From: JADYZU01 sp964540965
Lineage (GTDB): Bacteria; Pseudomonadota; Alphaproteobacteria; Rhodobacterales; Rhodobacteraceae
Length of the DNA stretch: 64,000 nucleotides
Reading direction: 5' to 3'
Assembly (NCBI GenBank): GCA_964540965.1
Contig: CAZIOT010000011.1
Coordinates: 80,518-144,517, forward strand
Numbering within the stretch: position 1 is the stretch's first letter; every line of letters starts with the position of its first letter. The notes under the pieces were generated by a model. The model saw only the letters and a list, made by a program, of their open reading frames with translations, was not told the origin of the DNA and searched no databases. The position numbers and the translations under genes are program-made. Shown in pieces: positions 24,959 through 33,416 of the stretch.

Positions 24959-26329
24959 TCACAGGATGAAGTCATCCTCGGTCAGGGTCGTTTCGCCGCC
25001 AACCCGGATCGAGGCGGCGGTCCCGGCCGTCATCCATGACACATCGACCCACATCACCCCGGACGGCGTGGTGCGGATCGCCACCTGCCCCGGGGCCGAG
25101 ATCCCGGCGCCGCCGACAAAGGCAAAGGCATTGTCGATGCCGGTGCCGTTCCAGTCGATCTGGCTGAGGTCGATCCGGTCGCGGCCGGATTCGAAGTCGT
25201 CGATAAATTCGGGGCCGCCGGTCACGATGAACAATTCCCCGACGTCGAGGAACAGGAAGGTGTCGTTGCCGGCGCCGCCCGACAGCAGATCGGTGTCATA
25301 GCCGCCGTGGATCACGTCGTTGCCGTCGCCGCCACGCAGGGTGTCGCGCTGGTCGCCGCCGAACAGCCGGTCATTGCCGGTGCCGCCATCGGCCAGGTTC
25401 GCGCCCTCGCCGGTGCGGATCAGGTCGTTGCCGCCGGCCCCGGAAATGCTGTCGTTGCCGCCCATCCCCATCAGCGTGTTGGCCAGCGCGTCGCCCGCGA
25501 TGCGGTCGCGGCCGTCGCTGCCCAGAACCCGCTCGAACCCCGACAAAAGGTCTGACCCCGACAGCGCGCCCCGCAGGCTGCCGGCCGCCAGATCGACGTT
25601 GACGACGATCTGGCTGGCCGGCACCGACCCGAAAGCGCGCAGGTCCAGCGTGTCGGTCCCGTCACCGCCCTCGAACCAGTCGACGGTGCGGTCCCCCGCC
25701 ACGACAAGGATATCGTTGCCGCCGCCCAGCGAGATGTCGTCGCGGCCGGACCCGTCGCGCACCCTCTCGGCCCAGTCGCCGCCGATCAGCGTGTCGTCGC
25801 CCGATTGAAGGTCGATCACGCCGATGATCCGCCCGCCGGTATTGTCCAGCGTGTCGTTGCCGCCGCCCAGCCAGACGGCGCCGGTCATCTGGCCGGAATT
25901 GACGATCTCGTCATCAAATCCGCCGGACAGGATCGCATGGCTGGTGGCCAGGATCGTGCCGCTGTTGGTAAGGAAAAGCTGCCCGTCACCCCGCATCCCC
26001 CAAAGGCCGGATATGGTGCCGTCGTTGATGATGGTGTTCAGCGTGTCCGACAGGCCGATCGCATCGAACCACCCGCCGACAAAGCCGGTGGATCCGATGG
26101 TCAGCGTCAGATCGGGCATGGTGCTGCGGACACCATAGACGCCGCTGACCGACCCCATGACAATGATCCGCACATTGGCGGCATCGGCATAGATGCCGGT
26201 TTCGCCGATGCTGCCCGAGATGGCATAGCGCACCCCCTGATGCAGGATCACGGTGGTGTCGGGCGTGCTGACGACGATCCCGTGTTCGCCGGTCACAACA
26301 CGGTCGATGCCAAGGCTGACAAGGGGCAT
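24959..26329 (-). CDS. RTX-type calcium-binding secreted protein (RTX2)
   Basis: This 456-residue relative of RTX1 has no signal peptide. The first half has short beta-helix-type repeats (TISGLWG, TNSGTILAT, VNSGQMTGAVWLGGGND). Two RTX blocks follow (roughly residues 155-240 and 270-365) with units such as GGNDLIRTGEG, GGTGNDRL and GGDGNDVI. It ends in the type I secretion-like tail TLTEDDFIL. No catalytic motif is seen. It is convergent with the matB-MFS pair and divergent from asd. A secretion apparatus for it is not in the window. Confidence 0.8.
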   Translation of the reverse strand: MPLVSLGIDRVVTGEHGIVVSTPDTTVILHQGVRYAISGSIGETGIYADAANVRIIVMGSVSGVYGVRSTMPDLTLTIGSTGFVGGWFDAIGLSDTLNTIINDGTISGLWGMRGDGQLFLTNSGTILATSHAILSGGFDDEIVNSGQMTGAVWLGGGNDTLDNTGGRIIGVIDLQSGDDTLIGGDWAERVRDGSGRDDISLGGGNDILVVAGDRTVDWFEGGDGTDTLDLRAFGSVPASQIVVNVDLAAGSLRGALSGSDLLSGFERVLGSDGRDRIAGDALANTLMGMGGNDSISGAGGNDLIRTGEGANLADGGTGNDRLFGGDQRDTLRGGDGNDVIHGGYDTDLLSGGAGNDTFLFLDVGELFIVTGGPEFIDDFESGRDRIDLSQIDWNGTGIDNAFAFVGGAGISAPGQVAIRTTPSGVMWVDVSWMTAGTAASIRVGGETTLTEDDFIL

Positions 26330-26422
26330 AACGAAAATCCTTCGTGCAAATGCGGCCCCGGCGGGCCGGGGCGGATGGATCGGTGCTCAAATTCCGTCAT
26401 CCATCATTGCATGGCGCCGGTT

Positions 26423-26445
26423 CCCGGCAAAGCCGTCTTGCCGGG
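26423..26445 (+). terminator. Hairpin in the asd leader
   Basis: CCCGGCAA and TTGCCGGG form an 8-bp stem with a 7-base loop, followed by CCTTTCCCCC, 60 bases before asd. It could be an attenuator-like structure or a barrier to transcription coming from upstream; nothing else identifies it. Confidence 0.3.
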
Positions 26446-26505
26446 CCTTTCCCCCGGCACCGTTCAGGCGTAAGAGGCCCCCGTTCTTGCAGGGGGAGAG
26501 GCCCG

Positions 26506-27528
26506 ATGGGCTACAAGGTCGTCGTCGTTGGGGCCACGGGCAACGTGGGCCGCGAAATGCTGAACATCCTCGCCGAACGGGAATTCCCCGTGGACGAGAT
26601 CGCGGCGCTTGCCTCGCGCAAGTCGCTCGGCACCGAGGTCAGCTTTGGCGACCGCACCCTGCGCACGCAGGATCTGGAACAGTTCGATTTCACCGGCTGG
26701 GACATCGCCCTGTTCGCCATCGGATCGGACGCGACCAAGATCTACGCGCCCAAGGCCGCCGCCACCGGCTGCGTCGTGATCGACAACTCGTCGCTCTACC
26801 GCTACGACCCCGACGTGCCGCTGGTCGTGCCCGAAGTCAACGCCGACGCGGTAATGGGCTATACAAAGAAGAACATCATCGCCAATCCCAACTGCTCGAC
26901 CGCGCAGATGGTGGTGGCGCTCAAGCCGCTGCACGACCGCGCCCGGATCAAGCGCGTGGTGGTCAGCACCTACCAGTCCGTCTCGGGCACCGGCAAAGAG
27001 GCCATTGACGAGCTGTGGAACCAGACCAAGGGCATCTATGTGCCCGGGCAAGAGGTCGCGCCCAGCGTCTATCCCAAGCAGATCGCCTTCAACGTCATCC
27101 CCCATATCGACGTGTTCCTTGATTCCGGCGACACCAAGGAAGAATGGAAGATGGCGGTCGAGACGAAGAAGATCCTCGACAAGTCGATCAAGGTGACGGC
27201 GACCTGCGTGCGCGTCCCGGTCTTTGTCGGCCATTCGGAATCGGTGAATGTCGAGTTCGAGGATTTCCTCGACTGGGAAGAGGCGACCGAGATCCTGCGC
27301 GAGGCGCCGGGCTGCCTTGTCATCGACAAGCGCGAGGCCGGCGGCTACGTCACCCCCATCGAATGCGTCGGCGAATACGCCACCTACATCAGCCGCATCC
27401 GTCAGGACCAGACCATCGACAACGGCCTGAACCTGTGGATCGTGTCCGACAACCTGCGCAAGGGCGCGGCGCTGAACGCGGTGCAGATCGCCGAAGTGCT
27501 GGGGCAACGGGCGCTGAAGAAAGGGTGA
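26506..27528 (+). CDS. asd: Aspartate-semialdehyde dehydrogenase
   Basis: Asd reduces beta-aspartyl phosphate with NADPH to aspartate semialdehyde, the branch point to lysine, threonine, methionine and diaminopimelate. The 340-residue protein has the nucleotide-binding start VVVVGATGNVGREML, the catalytic cysteine in NPNCSTAQMV near residue 131, and TYQSVSGTG. The ATG at 26506 follows a strong GGGGGAGAG. It is divergent from RTX2. A weak GC hairpin (27535-27554) lies after the stop. Confidence 0.97.
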   Translation: MGYKVVVVGATGNVGREMLNILAEREFPVDEIAALASRKSLGTEVSFGDRTLRTQDLEQFDFTGWDIALFAIGSDATKIYAPKAAATGCVVIDNSSLYRYDPDVPLVVPEVNADAVMGYTKKNIIANPNCSTAQMVVALKPLHDRARIKRVVVSTYQSVSGTGKEAIDELWNQTKGIYVPGQEVAPSVYPKQIAFNVIPHIDVFLDSGDTKEEWKMAVETKKILDKSIKVTATCVRVPVFVGHSESVNVEFEDFLDWEEATEILREAPGCLVIDKREAGGYVTPIECVGEYATYISRIRQDQTIDNGLNLWIVSDNLRKGAALNAVQIAEVLGQRALKKG

Positions 27529-27534
27529 CCGGCC

Positions 27535-27554
27535 GGGCGGGTTCTGGCCCGCCC
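27535..27554 (+). terminator. GC hairpin after asd
   Basis: GGGCGGG and CCCGCCC pair around TTCTGG, 7 bases beyond the asd stop. There is no T-tract. Confidence 0.35.
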
Positions 27555-27607
27555 CACCCGCCTGCAACATCCGACATACTTCGTGACCGGCGGCCGCGCC
27601 TGCCCCG

Positions 27608-27636
27608 TTGCCGGGGGCGGCTGTTCGCGCTAACGG
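27608..27636 (+). promoter_or_regulatory. Predicted promoter of the MFS gene at 27665
   Basis: TTGCCGG (27608-27614), 14 bases, GCTAACGG (27629-27636). The start codon is 29 bases further on. Confidence 0.5.
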
Positions 27637-27664
27637 TCGGCTGACTGACAGGAATGCCCCCCGA

Positions 27665-28843
27665 ATGCCGCTTCAAAGTTTCATGACCGCCCCCCGGCGG
27701 GTGTTTGCCGGGTTTGCCATCTATGCCTTCAGCATGGGCAGCATCTTTCCCCGCTATGGAGACGTGCAGCGGGCCATGGGGGTCGAGGAGGGGGCGCTGG
27801 GCCTTGCCATGATCGGCGCCCCGGTCGGCACGCTGGCGGCGCTGACCTTTGCCGGGCCGTTCCTTGAACGGATCGGCTATCGCGCCACCGTGCTGGCCGG
27901 CATCCCGCTCTGCGCGCTGCTGTATTCCATCGCCGTCTGGGCGCCCTCGCCCCTCGTGCTGTTCCTGCTGCTTTTGCCGGTCGGGGCGGTGATCGGCTGT
28001 ATCGAGATCGCCCTGAACCTTGAGGCGGATCGCGCCGAACATGCCGTCGGCTACCGGATCATGAACCGCGCCCATGCGTTCTGGAGCTTTGGTTTCTTCA
28101 CCGCCGGCCTGTTCGGGGCGGTGATGGCCGGGCTGGGGCTGACGCCGCAGGCGCATCTGGCGCTTGTCGTGCCGCTGGCGGTGCTTGGCGTCTGGCTGTT
28201 CCTGTCGGATTTTCAGCCGTCGCCCGACCGCCATCAGGGCGAGCTCGAGAAGGCGCCGAAATTCGCCGCGCCGACCGGGCCGATCCTTGTCCTTGTCGCC
28301 GTCACCCTGTCGGCCATGCTGCTGGAAGGCGGCAGCATGGACTGGTCGGCGATCTACATGCGCGACGAATTCGCCTCCGGGCCGTTCGTGGCCGGTCTGG
28401 CAGTGGCCTGCGCCGCCTTCTTCCAGTTCGCGGCGCGGTTCTTTGCCGATGGCTTTGTCGACCGCCATTCGCCGGCCGGGGTGGCCCGCGCCATGCTGTC
28501 GGTGCTGATGGCGGGCTGCCTTCTGGTGGTCTTCTCGCCCTTCGCCTGGGCGTCGCTGCTGGGCTTTGCGCTGATCGGGGTCGGCAGTTCGGTGCTGTTC
28601 CCGCTGGCGATGTCGGCGGCGGCGCAGCGCAAGGACCGCTCGGCTGCGATCAACGTCGCGGCGCTGGCGCAGTTTTCCTTCCTGATCTTCATGCTGGCGC
28701 CGCCGCTTCTGGGCATCATCGCCGAACACTGGGGCATCCGCGCCTCGTTCGCGGTGGGGCTGCCGCTGGTGGTGCTCAGCCTTGCGACCTCCGGCTCGCT
28801 GGGCGGCCGGCGCCAGGATGCAACCGCGCCGGATCGCGCCTAG
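27665..28843 (+). CDS. MFS transporter
   Basis: This inner-membrane protein of about 392 residues has 12 hydrophobic segments. The EIALNLEADRAEH stretch after helix 4 and the HAFWSFGFFTAGLFG segment resemble the MFS branch often annotated as sugar/fucose-permease-like, but the substrate is not clear. Start alternatives are ATG 27665 (ACAGGA about 12 bases upstream, chosen) and ATG 27683. Its TAG stop overlaps the convergent TPR gene, so that the palindrome CTAG ends both genes. Confidence 0.85.
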   Translation: MPLQSFMTAPRRVFAGFAIYAFSMGSIFPRYGDVQRAMGVEEGALGLAMIGAPVGTLAALTFAGPFLERIGYRATVLAGIPLCALLYSIAVWAPSPLVLFLLLLPVGAVIGCIEIALNLEADRAEHAVGYRIMNRAHAFWSFGFFTAGLFGAVMAGLGLTPQAHLALVVPLAVLGVWLFLSDFQPSPDRHQGELEKAPKFAAPTGPILVLVAVTLSAMLLEGGSMDWSAIYMRDEFASGPFVAGLAVACAAFFQFAARFFADGFVDRHSPAGVARAMLSVLMAGCLLVVFSPFAWASLLGFALIGVGSSVLFPLAMSAAAQRKDRSAAINVAALAQFSFLIFMLAPPLLGIIAEHWGIRASFAVGLPLVVLSLATSGSLGGRRQDATAPDRA

Positions 28844-29277
28844 CTTCCGGCCAGCGCCTCGGCCAGATCCTCGCGCTCTTCGCAGGAACCGCAAAGCTCG
28901 GTCAACCGGGCAAGGTTGGCCTCGGCCGCGGCGGTATCGCCCTGCATGACGAACATCTCGCCCTGATACTCCAGCGCGCCCAGATGGTTCGGGTCGGCCG
29001 CCAGCGCCGCCTGATACCATTGCGCCGCCTGATCCAGATTGCCGGCCTTGCGGTTGGCATAGCCCAGCAGGTTGAGGATGTCGGCATTGCCCGGCGCCGC
29101 CTGAAGCGCGGTCTGCAGCGCGCCGATCGCCCCGGCGTAATCGCCGGCGTCAATCGCGGCGCGGGCCTGTTCCAGCGTGGCGGCGCCGGTGGGCGCGGTA
29201 TCGACGGCAAGGGCGGGCGCGGCAAGGCAGGCGGCCATCGCGGCAGCGGCGGCGGCGTGAAGGAATCGACGGGTCAT
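28840..29277 (-). CDS. Periplasmic TPR-repeat protein
   Basis: A 145-residue protein with a cleavable signal peptide (MTRRFLHAAAAAAMAACLAAPALA, cut before VDT) and about two to three tetratricopeptide repeats, for example ARAAIDAGDYAGAIGALQTA and LLGYANRKAGNLDQAAQWYQ. The C-terminus contains CGSCEE, which may form a disulphide. TPR proteins of this size usually mediate protein-protein contacts in the periplasm. The partner is unknown. CCGGAGG precedes the start. Confidence 0.85.
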   Translation of the reverse strand: MTRRFLHAAAAAAMAACLAAPALAVDTAPTGAATLEQARAAIDAGDYAGAIGALQTALQAAPGNADILNLLGYANRKAGNLDQAAQWYQAALAADPNHLGALEYQGEMFVMQGDTAAAEANLARLTELCGSCEEREDLAEALAGS

Positions 29278-29339
29278 GATGACCTCCGGTCGGGGTTGGG
29301 GAAGGGCCCCAGCCTAGCACGCCCCTGCCCCGGCCCGGA

Positions 29340-29987
29340 TCACAAGGCGATGAAAAGGTCGCGCTCGGCGTCCCAGCATTCAAGCCCGCCTTCGGCAATG
29401 TCGTTCCACAGGCCGTGAAGCGTCAGAAGCTCGCCCTCGACCGCGGCGCGGACGAAGGGAAAGGTCATCAGGTTGTTCAGCGAGGCGACGACCGCCAGCT
29501 TTTCCAGGGCCCGCACCCGGTCGGGCGGCGCGCCTTCGGGCAGGCGGGCATAGGACGGGCGCAGGATGTCCATCCAGCGGCCGACAAAGCTGCCCTCCTG
29601 CTCAAGATCGGGCGCCGCGCCGGAACACATGTCATAGCAGCCCTGCACCCCGCCGCAGCCGGAATGGCCCAGCACGATCACATGCGCGACCTTGAGCGTC
29701 ATCACCGCATATTCCACCGCCGCCGAAGTGCCGTGATGGCGGCCGCCGGTCTCGTAGGGCGGCACCAGATTGGCGATGTTGCGGTGGATGAAGAATTCGC
29801 CCTGATCCGCCCCGAAGATCGACGTGACATGCACCCGGCTGTCGCAGCAGGAAATCACCATCGCGCGCGGATGCTGCCCGCCGTCGGCCAGCCGGCGATA
29901 CCAGCTGCGGTTTTCGGCATAGGTCGTGGCCTTCCAGCCGTGATAGCGCCGGACAAGGTATTCCGGCAGCGGACTCGCGATCTTCAT
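29340..29987 (-). CDS. Beta-class carbonic anhydrase
   Basis: This 215-residue cytoplasmic enzyme interconverts CO2 and bicarbonate. Zinc ligands of the beta class are visible: C47 in SCCDSRV, H108 and C111 in GHSGCGG, with D49 and R51 as the catalytic dyad. The C-terminal NNLMTFPFVRAAVEG is typical. The ATG at 29987 was chosen because GAGGAG lies 8 bases upstream. The adjoining divergent gene is of unknown function. Confidence 0.95.
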   Translation of the reverse strand: MKIASPLPEYLVRRYHGWKATTYAENRSWYRRLADGGQHPRAMVISCCDSRVHVTSIFGADQGEFFIHRNIANLVPPYETGGRHHGTSAAVEYAVMTLKVAHVIVLGHSGCGGVQGCYDMCSGAAPDLEQEGSFVGRWMDILRPSYARLPEGAPPDRVRALEKLAVVASLNNLMTFPFVRAAVEGELLTLHGLWNDIAEGGLECWDAERDLFIAL

Positions 29988-30105
29988 GAGAGGCTCCTCG
30001 GCTGGCTGGGCGATGTTTTGCATATGCGGCATTTTCGCGGATTTCGAGCGATTTCTTGGGCCGCACGGAAACGGCTTCTGAACCACGACCCGCTAGAAGG
30101 GCGCC

Positions 30106-30507
30106 ATGTCGCAACATTCACCGCCCCTCACGGCCAGCGTCGTGGTCCTGTCCCTGTCCGAGCCCCTGCGTGTCGACGCAGAGCCGATCCTGCGGCTGCG
30201 CGCCGCCGAAGGGCCGCAGGCGGCCGAGGCGACGGTTGCCCGCGCCCGTGACGAGATCGGTCACCGGCTGGGGCGCGCGGCCGAACTTTACGCCATCGGC
30301 TCGCTGGGCCTGTTGCAGGGCGAGGCGCGGGGGATTGCCGAAGCGGCGCTGTCGGTCGGGCTTGCCGACCTGACCCGCGCCGCGCGCCATGTCGCCGACT
30401 GCGCCGGGCGCAACGATCCGGCCGGGCTGGCCGCCACGCTCGCCCGGCTGTTGCGGCTGGGCGAACGGGCGCTGACGCTGATCGGATCGCTGCGGGCGCC
30501 GGGATAA
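30106..30507 (+). CDS. Conserved hypothetical protein
   Basis: A 133-residue protein, predicted mostly alpha-helical and soluble, rich in Ala, Arg and Leu. No catalytic motif, signal peptide or membrane segment is visible, and I do not recognise the family. The composition follows that of neighbouring genes, and the codon pattern supports a real gene. It is divergent from carbonic anhydrase. A family A repeat and a sequence gap follow its stop. Confidence 0.7.
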   Translation: MSQHSPPLTASVVVLSLSEPLRVDAEPILRLRAAEGPQAAEATVARARDEIGHRLGRAAELYAIGSLGLLQGEARGIAEAALSVGLADLTRAARHVADCAGRNDPAGLAATLARLLRLGERALTLIGSLRAPG

Positions 30508-30587
30508 ATGTCGTCGCGAGGGTGCAGTGCCGCAACCGTGCCGGAGCGGGACTGCCTCCAGAGGGTCACCTCCCTGAAACTCTTGCA

Positions 30588-30620
30588 CATTCTTCGTCCG
30601 AAAATATCCTCGGGGGTGAA
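30588..30620. repeat. Dispersed intergenic repeat, family A (copy 2)
   Basis: CATTCTTCGTCC followed by GAAAATATCCTCGGGGG, the inverted orientation of copies at 319-350 and 48501-48531. It abuts the 10-N gap. Confidence 0.65.
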
Positions 30621-30630
30621 NNNNNNNNNN
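30621..30630. other. Assembly gap (10 N)
   Basis: Ten unknown bases directly after a family A repeat. The true length is not known. A second repeat arm, as in the inverted pair at 48501-48577, may be missing here. Confidence 0.95.
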
Positions 30631-30644
30631 GCCGTCAGGCCAAG

Positions 30645-30668
30645 AGGGGGCGGAAGGCCCCCTTTCTT
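30645..30668 (+). terminator. Intrinsic terminator before the leucyl aminopeptidase gene
   Basis: AGGGGGC and GCCCCCT pair around GGAAG and are followed by TTCTT. It would end transcripts of the gene at 30106-30507 beyond the gap. Confidence 0.6.
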
Positions 30669-30735
30669 CCTTCGCCGGCCCGGCACGGGCCGGCGCCTGC
30701 CGGAGTCCCGCCGCGGCGCCACGCCGACCCACCCC

Positions 30736-30763
30736 TTGCGGTGCGCCGCGGGGGCGCTAGGGT
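30736..30763 (+). promoter_or_regulatory. Predicted promoter of the aminopeptidase operon
   Basis: TTGCGGT (30736-30742), 13 bases, GCTAGGGT (30756-30763), about 25 bases upstream of the ATG. Confidence 0.5.
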
Positions 30764-30788
30764 CGCGCCGTCCTGACGGAGAAGCCCG

Positions 30789-32168
30789 ATGCCGCCCAGC
30801 TTTGCCCCCGCCGATGCCGAAGCGATCCCGCTGATCGCCGTCGATCCCGCGGCGCTCGACTCTGCACTCGCGGCGATGCCGGCGGCTCAGCAGGCCTGGG
30901 TGCGGGCGACGGGGTTTTCCGCCTCGGGCGGAGAGGTCGCGGTCCTGCCGGATGAAAACGGTGCCATTGCCGGCGCTCTGGTCGGCATTGGCAAGGACAG
31001 CCAGCGCCGCCGCGGCCGGTTCCTGATCGCCGGGGCGGTGGCGAAACTGCCCGCCGCGACCTGGCGCCTGCAAGGGGTCGAGGGCGCGGCGCTTGAGGAA
31101 GCGGCGCTGGGCTGGCTGCTGGAAAGCTACCGGTTCGGCCGTTACCGCACGGCTGAACCAGCCGGGGCGCTGCTCGCCGCGCCGCAGGGCGTGGACTGCG
31201 CCCGGATAGAACGCATCGCGGCGGCCGAGGCGCTGACCCGCGACCTCATCAACACCCCTGCCGCCGACATGGGCCCGGCCGATCTGGAACAGGCCGCCCG
31301 CGATCTGGCCGGGCTTCATGGCGCCGGCATCACCGTCACCACCGGCCCCGACCTGCAACAGGGCTTTCCCCTGATCCACGCCGTCGGCCGCGCCGCCGCG
31401 CCGGGGCGCGCGCCGCGGCTGATCGAATTGCGCTGGGGCAGCGCGGGGCCGGCCCTGACCCTTGTCGGCAAGGGCGTCTGTTTCGACACCGGCGGGCTGG
31501 ACATCAAGCCAGCCTCGTCGATGGGCCTGATGAAAAAGGACATGGGCGGCGCCGCGACCGTGCTGGGCCTTGCCGCGATGATCATGGGCGAAGGGTTGCC
31601 GCTGCGCCTGCGGGTGCTGATCCCCGCGGTGGAAAACAGTGTCGGCCCTGACGCCTTCCGGCCGCAGGACATCCTGACCTCGCGCAAGGGGCTGACGGTC
31701 GAGATCAACAACACCGATGCCGAAGGGCGGCTGGTTCTGGCCGATGCGCTGGCCTATGGCGCCGAGGATCCGCCCGATCTCATGGTGTCGATGGCGACGC
31801 TGACCGGCGCCGCGCGGGTCGCCGTGGGGGCGGATCTCGCGCCCTTCTACACCGATGACGACCGCGATGCCGCCGAACTGGCCGCGGCGGCGGCGCTGGT
31901 GCGCGATCCGGTCTGGCGGATGCCGTTCCACGAGCCCTATGAGGCGCAGATCGAACCCGGCATCGCCGATCTCGACAATGCGCCCGGCGGCGGCATGGCG
32001 GGTTCGATCACCGCCGCGCTGTTCCTGCGCCGCTTCGCCGCCGCGCGCTATCTGCATTTCGACATCTACGGCTGGCAGCCGGCGGCGGCCCCCGGCCGGC
32101 CCAAGGGCGGTGTCGGACAGGGCGCGCGGGCCCTGTTCCAGGCGCTGCCGGCAATGCTGGAGCTTTAG
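30789..32168 (+). CDS. Leucyl aminopeptidase family protein (M17)
   Basis: This 459-residue dimetal aminopeptidase removes N-terminal residues from peptides in the cytoplasm. The catalytic C-terminal half has GKGVCFDTGGLDIKPA with the first metal-binding residues, MKKDMGGAATVLG with the lysine and aspartate ligand, and the family signature NTDAEGRLVLADAL with the metal-binding Asp-Glu and the Arg. The N-terminal domain is more divergent. The start ATG at 30789 has GGAGAAG upstream. An NlpC/P60 gene begins two bases after its stop, so the two are one operon. Confidence 0.93.
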   Translation: MPPSFAPADAEAIPLIAVDPAALDSALAAMPAAQQAWVRATGFSASGGEVAVLPDENGAIAGALVGIGKDSQRRRGRFLIAGAVAKLPAATWRLQGVEGAALEEAALGWLLESYRFGRYRTAEPAGALLAAPQGVDCARIERIAAAEALTRDLINTPAADMGPADLEQAARDLAGLHGAGITVTTGPDLQQGFPLIHAVGRAAAPGRAPRLIELRWGSAGPALTLVGKGVCFDTGGLDIKPASSMGLMKKDMGGAATVLGLAAMIMGEGLPLRLRVLIPAVENSVGPDAFRPQDILTSRKGLTVEINNTDAEGRLVLADALAYGAEDPPDLMVSMATLTGAARVAVGADLAPFYTDDDRDAAELAAAAALVRDPVWRMPFHEPYEAQIEPGIADLDNAPGGGMAGSITAALFLRRFAAARYLHFDIYGWQPAAAPGRPKGGVGQGARALFQALPAMLEL

Positions 32169-32170
32169 CC

Positions 32171-32992
32171 ATGGACCGTCGCATCACCCCATGGAACGGC
32201 CGCGTCGCCGCCCTGTCGCTGCAGGGAAAGGTCGCGGCCGAACGCTTTGTCGCCGGCACGCCGGCCCGCGTCACCGTCCCGGTCGAGGATCTGCGTCCCG
32301 AGCCCGGCACCATGCGCGACCGGCAGGTGCTGTTCGGCACCGCGGTCACCGTCTATGACCGGCGCGAGGGCTGGTCGTTCGTCCAGTCGGCGCGCGATGG
32401 CTATGTCGGCTGGCTGCGCACCGGGGCGATTGCCGTGCCGCGCGCCGCTTCCCACCGCGTCGCCGTGCCCGCGACCCATGTCTACGCGGCCGAGGACATC
32501 AAGTCCGCCGACCTGCTGCACCTGTCCTTCGGCTGCGAGGTCAGCGTCACCGCCGAAGGCCGCCGCTTCTGGGAAACGCCCGAGGGGTTCATTCCGAAAG
32601 CGCATCTGCGCCCGATCGACCGGCCGTTCGCCGATCCGGTGACGGTGGCGCAATTGTTTTTCGGCGTGCCTTACCTGTGGGGCGGCAATTCGGTGCTGGG
32701 AATCGACTGTTCCGGGCTGGTGCAGGCGGCGCATCTGGCCTGCAGCATCGCCTGCCCCGGCGACAGCGACATGCAGCGCCGCGACCTTGGGGAAGAGGCG
32801 AAGGGCGATCCGCAGCGCGGCGACCTGATGTTCTGGAAGGGGCATGTGGCGCTGGTGGTGGACCCGGCCACCATCCTGCACGCCAACGCCCATCACATGG
32901 CGGTGGCCTATGAAGGGCTGGCCGCCGCGGTGGCACGGATCGAGGCGCAGGGCGACGGCGGCGTGATCGCACGCAGGCGGTTGCAGGTTTGA
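32171..32992 (+). CDS. NlpC/P60 (C40) cell-wall peptidase with SH3-like domains
   Basis: This 273-residue protein has two SH3b-like segments (about residues 35-90 and 95-150) followed by the C40 catalytic domain. The nucleophile is C180 in GIDCSGLVQ, the base is H225 in GHVALVV, and the third polar residue is probably H237 in HANAHH. The pattern resembles dipeptidyl-peptidase VI, which cleaves gamma-D-glutamyl-diamino acid bonds of muropeptides. No signal peptide is seen, which fits a cytoplasmic recycling enzyme working with the aminopeptidase encoded just upstream (2-base gap). Its TGA stop is inside a palindromic terminator. Confidence 0.9.
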   Translation: MDRRITPWNGRVAALSLQGKVAAERFVAGTPARVTVPVEDLRPEPGTMRDRQVLFGTAVTVYDRREGWSFVQSARDGYVGWLRTGAIAVPRAASHRVAVPATHVYAAEDIKSADLLHLSFGCEVSVTAEGRRFWETPEGFIPKAHLRPIDRPFADPVTVAQLFFGVPYLWGGNSVLGIDCSGLVQAAHLACSIACPGDSDMQRRDLGEEAKGDPQRGDLMFWKGHVALVVDPATILHANAHHMAVAYEGLAAAVARIEAQGDGGVIARRRLQV

Positions 32993-33040
32993 AATTTCGC
33001 GAAATTTCAAGGCACTCAAAAAATTCGCGAATTTCCTGAG
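32989..33040. terminator. Paired palindromes at convergent gene ends (repeat family B, copy 2)
   Basis: A perfect 22-base palindrome (32989-33010, core AAATTTCGCGAAATTT) is followed after 4 bases by a 26-base palindrome with two mismatches (33015-33040, core AAATTCGCGAATTT). The order is the reverse of copy 1 at 18294-18346. It covers the stop codon of the NlpC/P60 gene and ends one base before the DUF2794 stop. Confidence 0.65.
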
Positions 33041-33379
33041 CTATTCCACCACCCGCAGCCGCCGCGGTTCCAGCACCTTGAGCACCTGCACCAGATCGTT
33101 GCCGCGGCGCAGGACCTGGCCCTCGGCACCGATCACCGCATATTGCCCCTGCCGCAGCCGCAGGTCGGGACGCTTTTCCACCCGATACAATGGCGTTTCC
33201 GCCGAACGGCGGAAGATCGAGAATACCGCGACCTCGCTCAGGCAGGAAATCGCGTAGTCACGCCATTCGCCGGCGGCGACCATGCGGCCATAGACGGACA
33301 GGATCGGCGACAGCTCGGTCCGGTGGAAGGCGACCTGTTGCGGGGCGCCGGGGAACTGGGTCGGCGGTAACAGCGACAT
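33041..33379 (-). CDS. DUF2794 family protein
   Basis: A 112-residue protein of the alphaproteobacterial DUF2794 family, recognised by the central run LSPILSVYGRMVAAGEWRDY and SIFRRSAETPLYRVEKRP. No function is established for the family. There is no signal peptide or membrane segment. It is convergent with the NlpC/P60 gene and follows three lipoprotein genes on the same strand. Confidence 0.85.
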   Translation of the reverse strand: MSLLPPTQFPGAPQQVAFHRTELSPILSVYGRMVAAGEWRDYAISCLSEVAVFSIFRRSAETPLYRVEKRPDLRLRQGQYAVIGAEGQVLRRGNDLVQVLKVLEPRRLRVVE

Positions 33380-33416
33380 GGTGCCAGTTTGCCTGCCTTC
33401 GCGCGCAAATCAAGCG

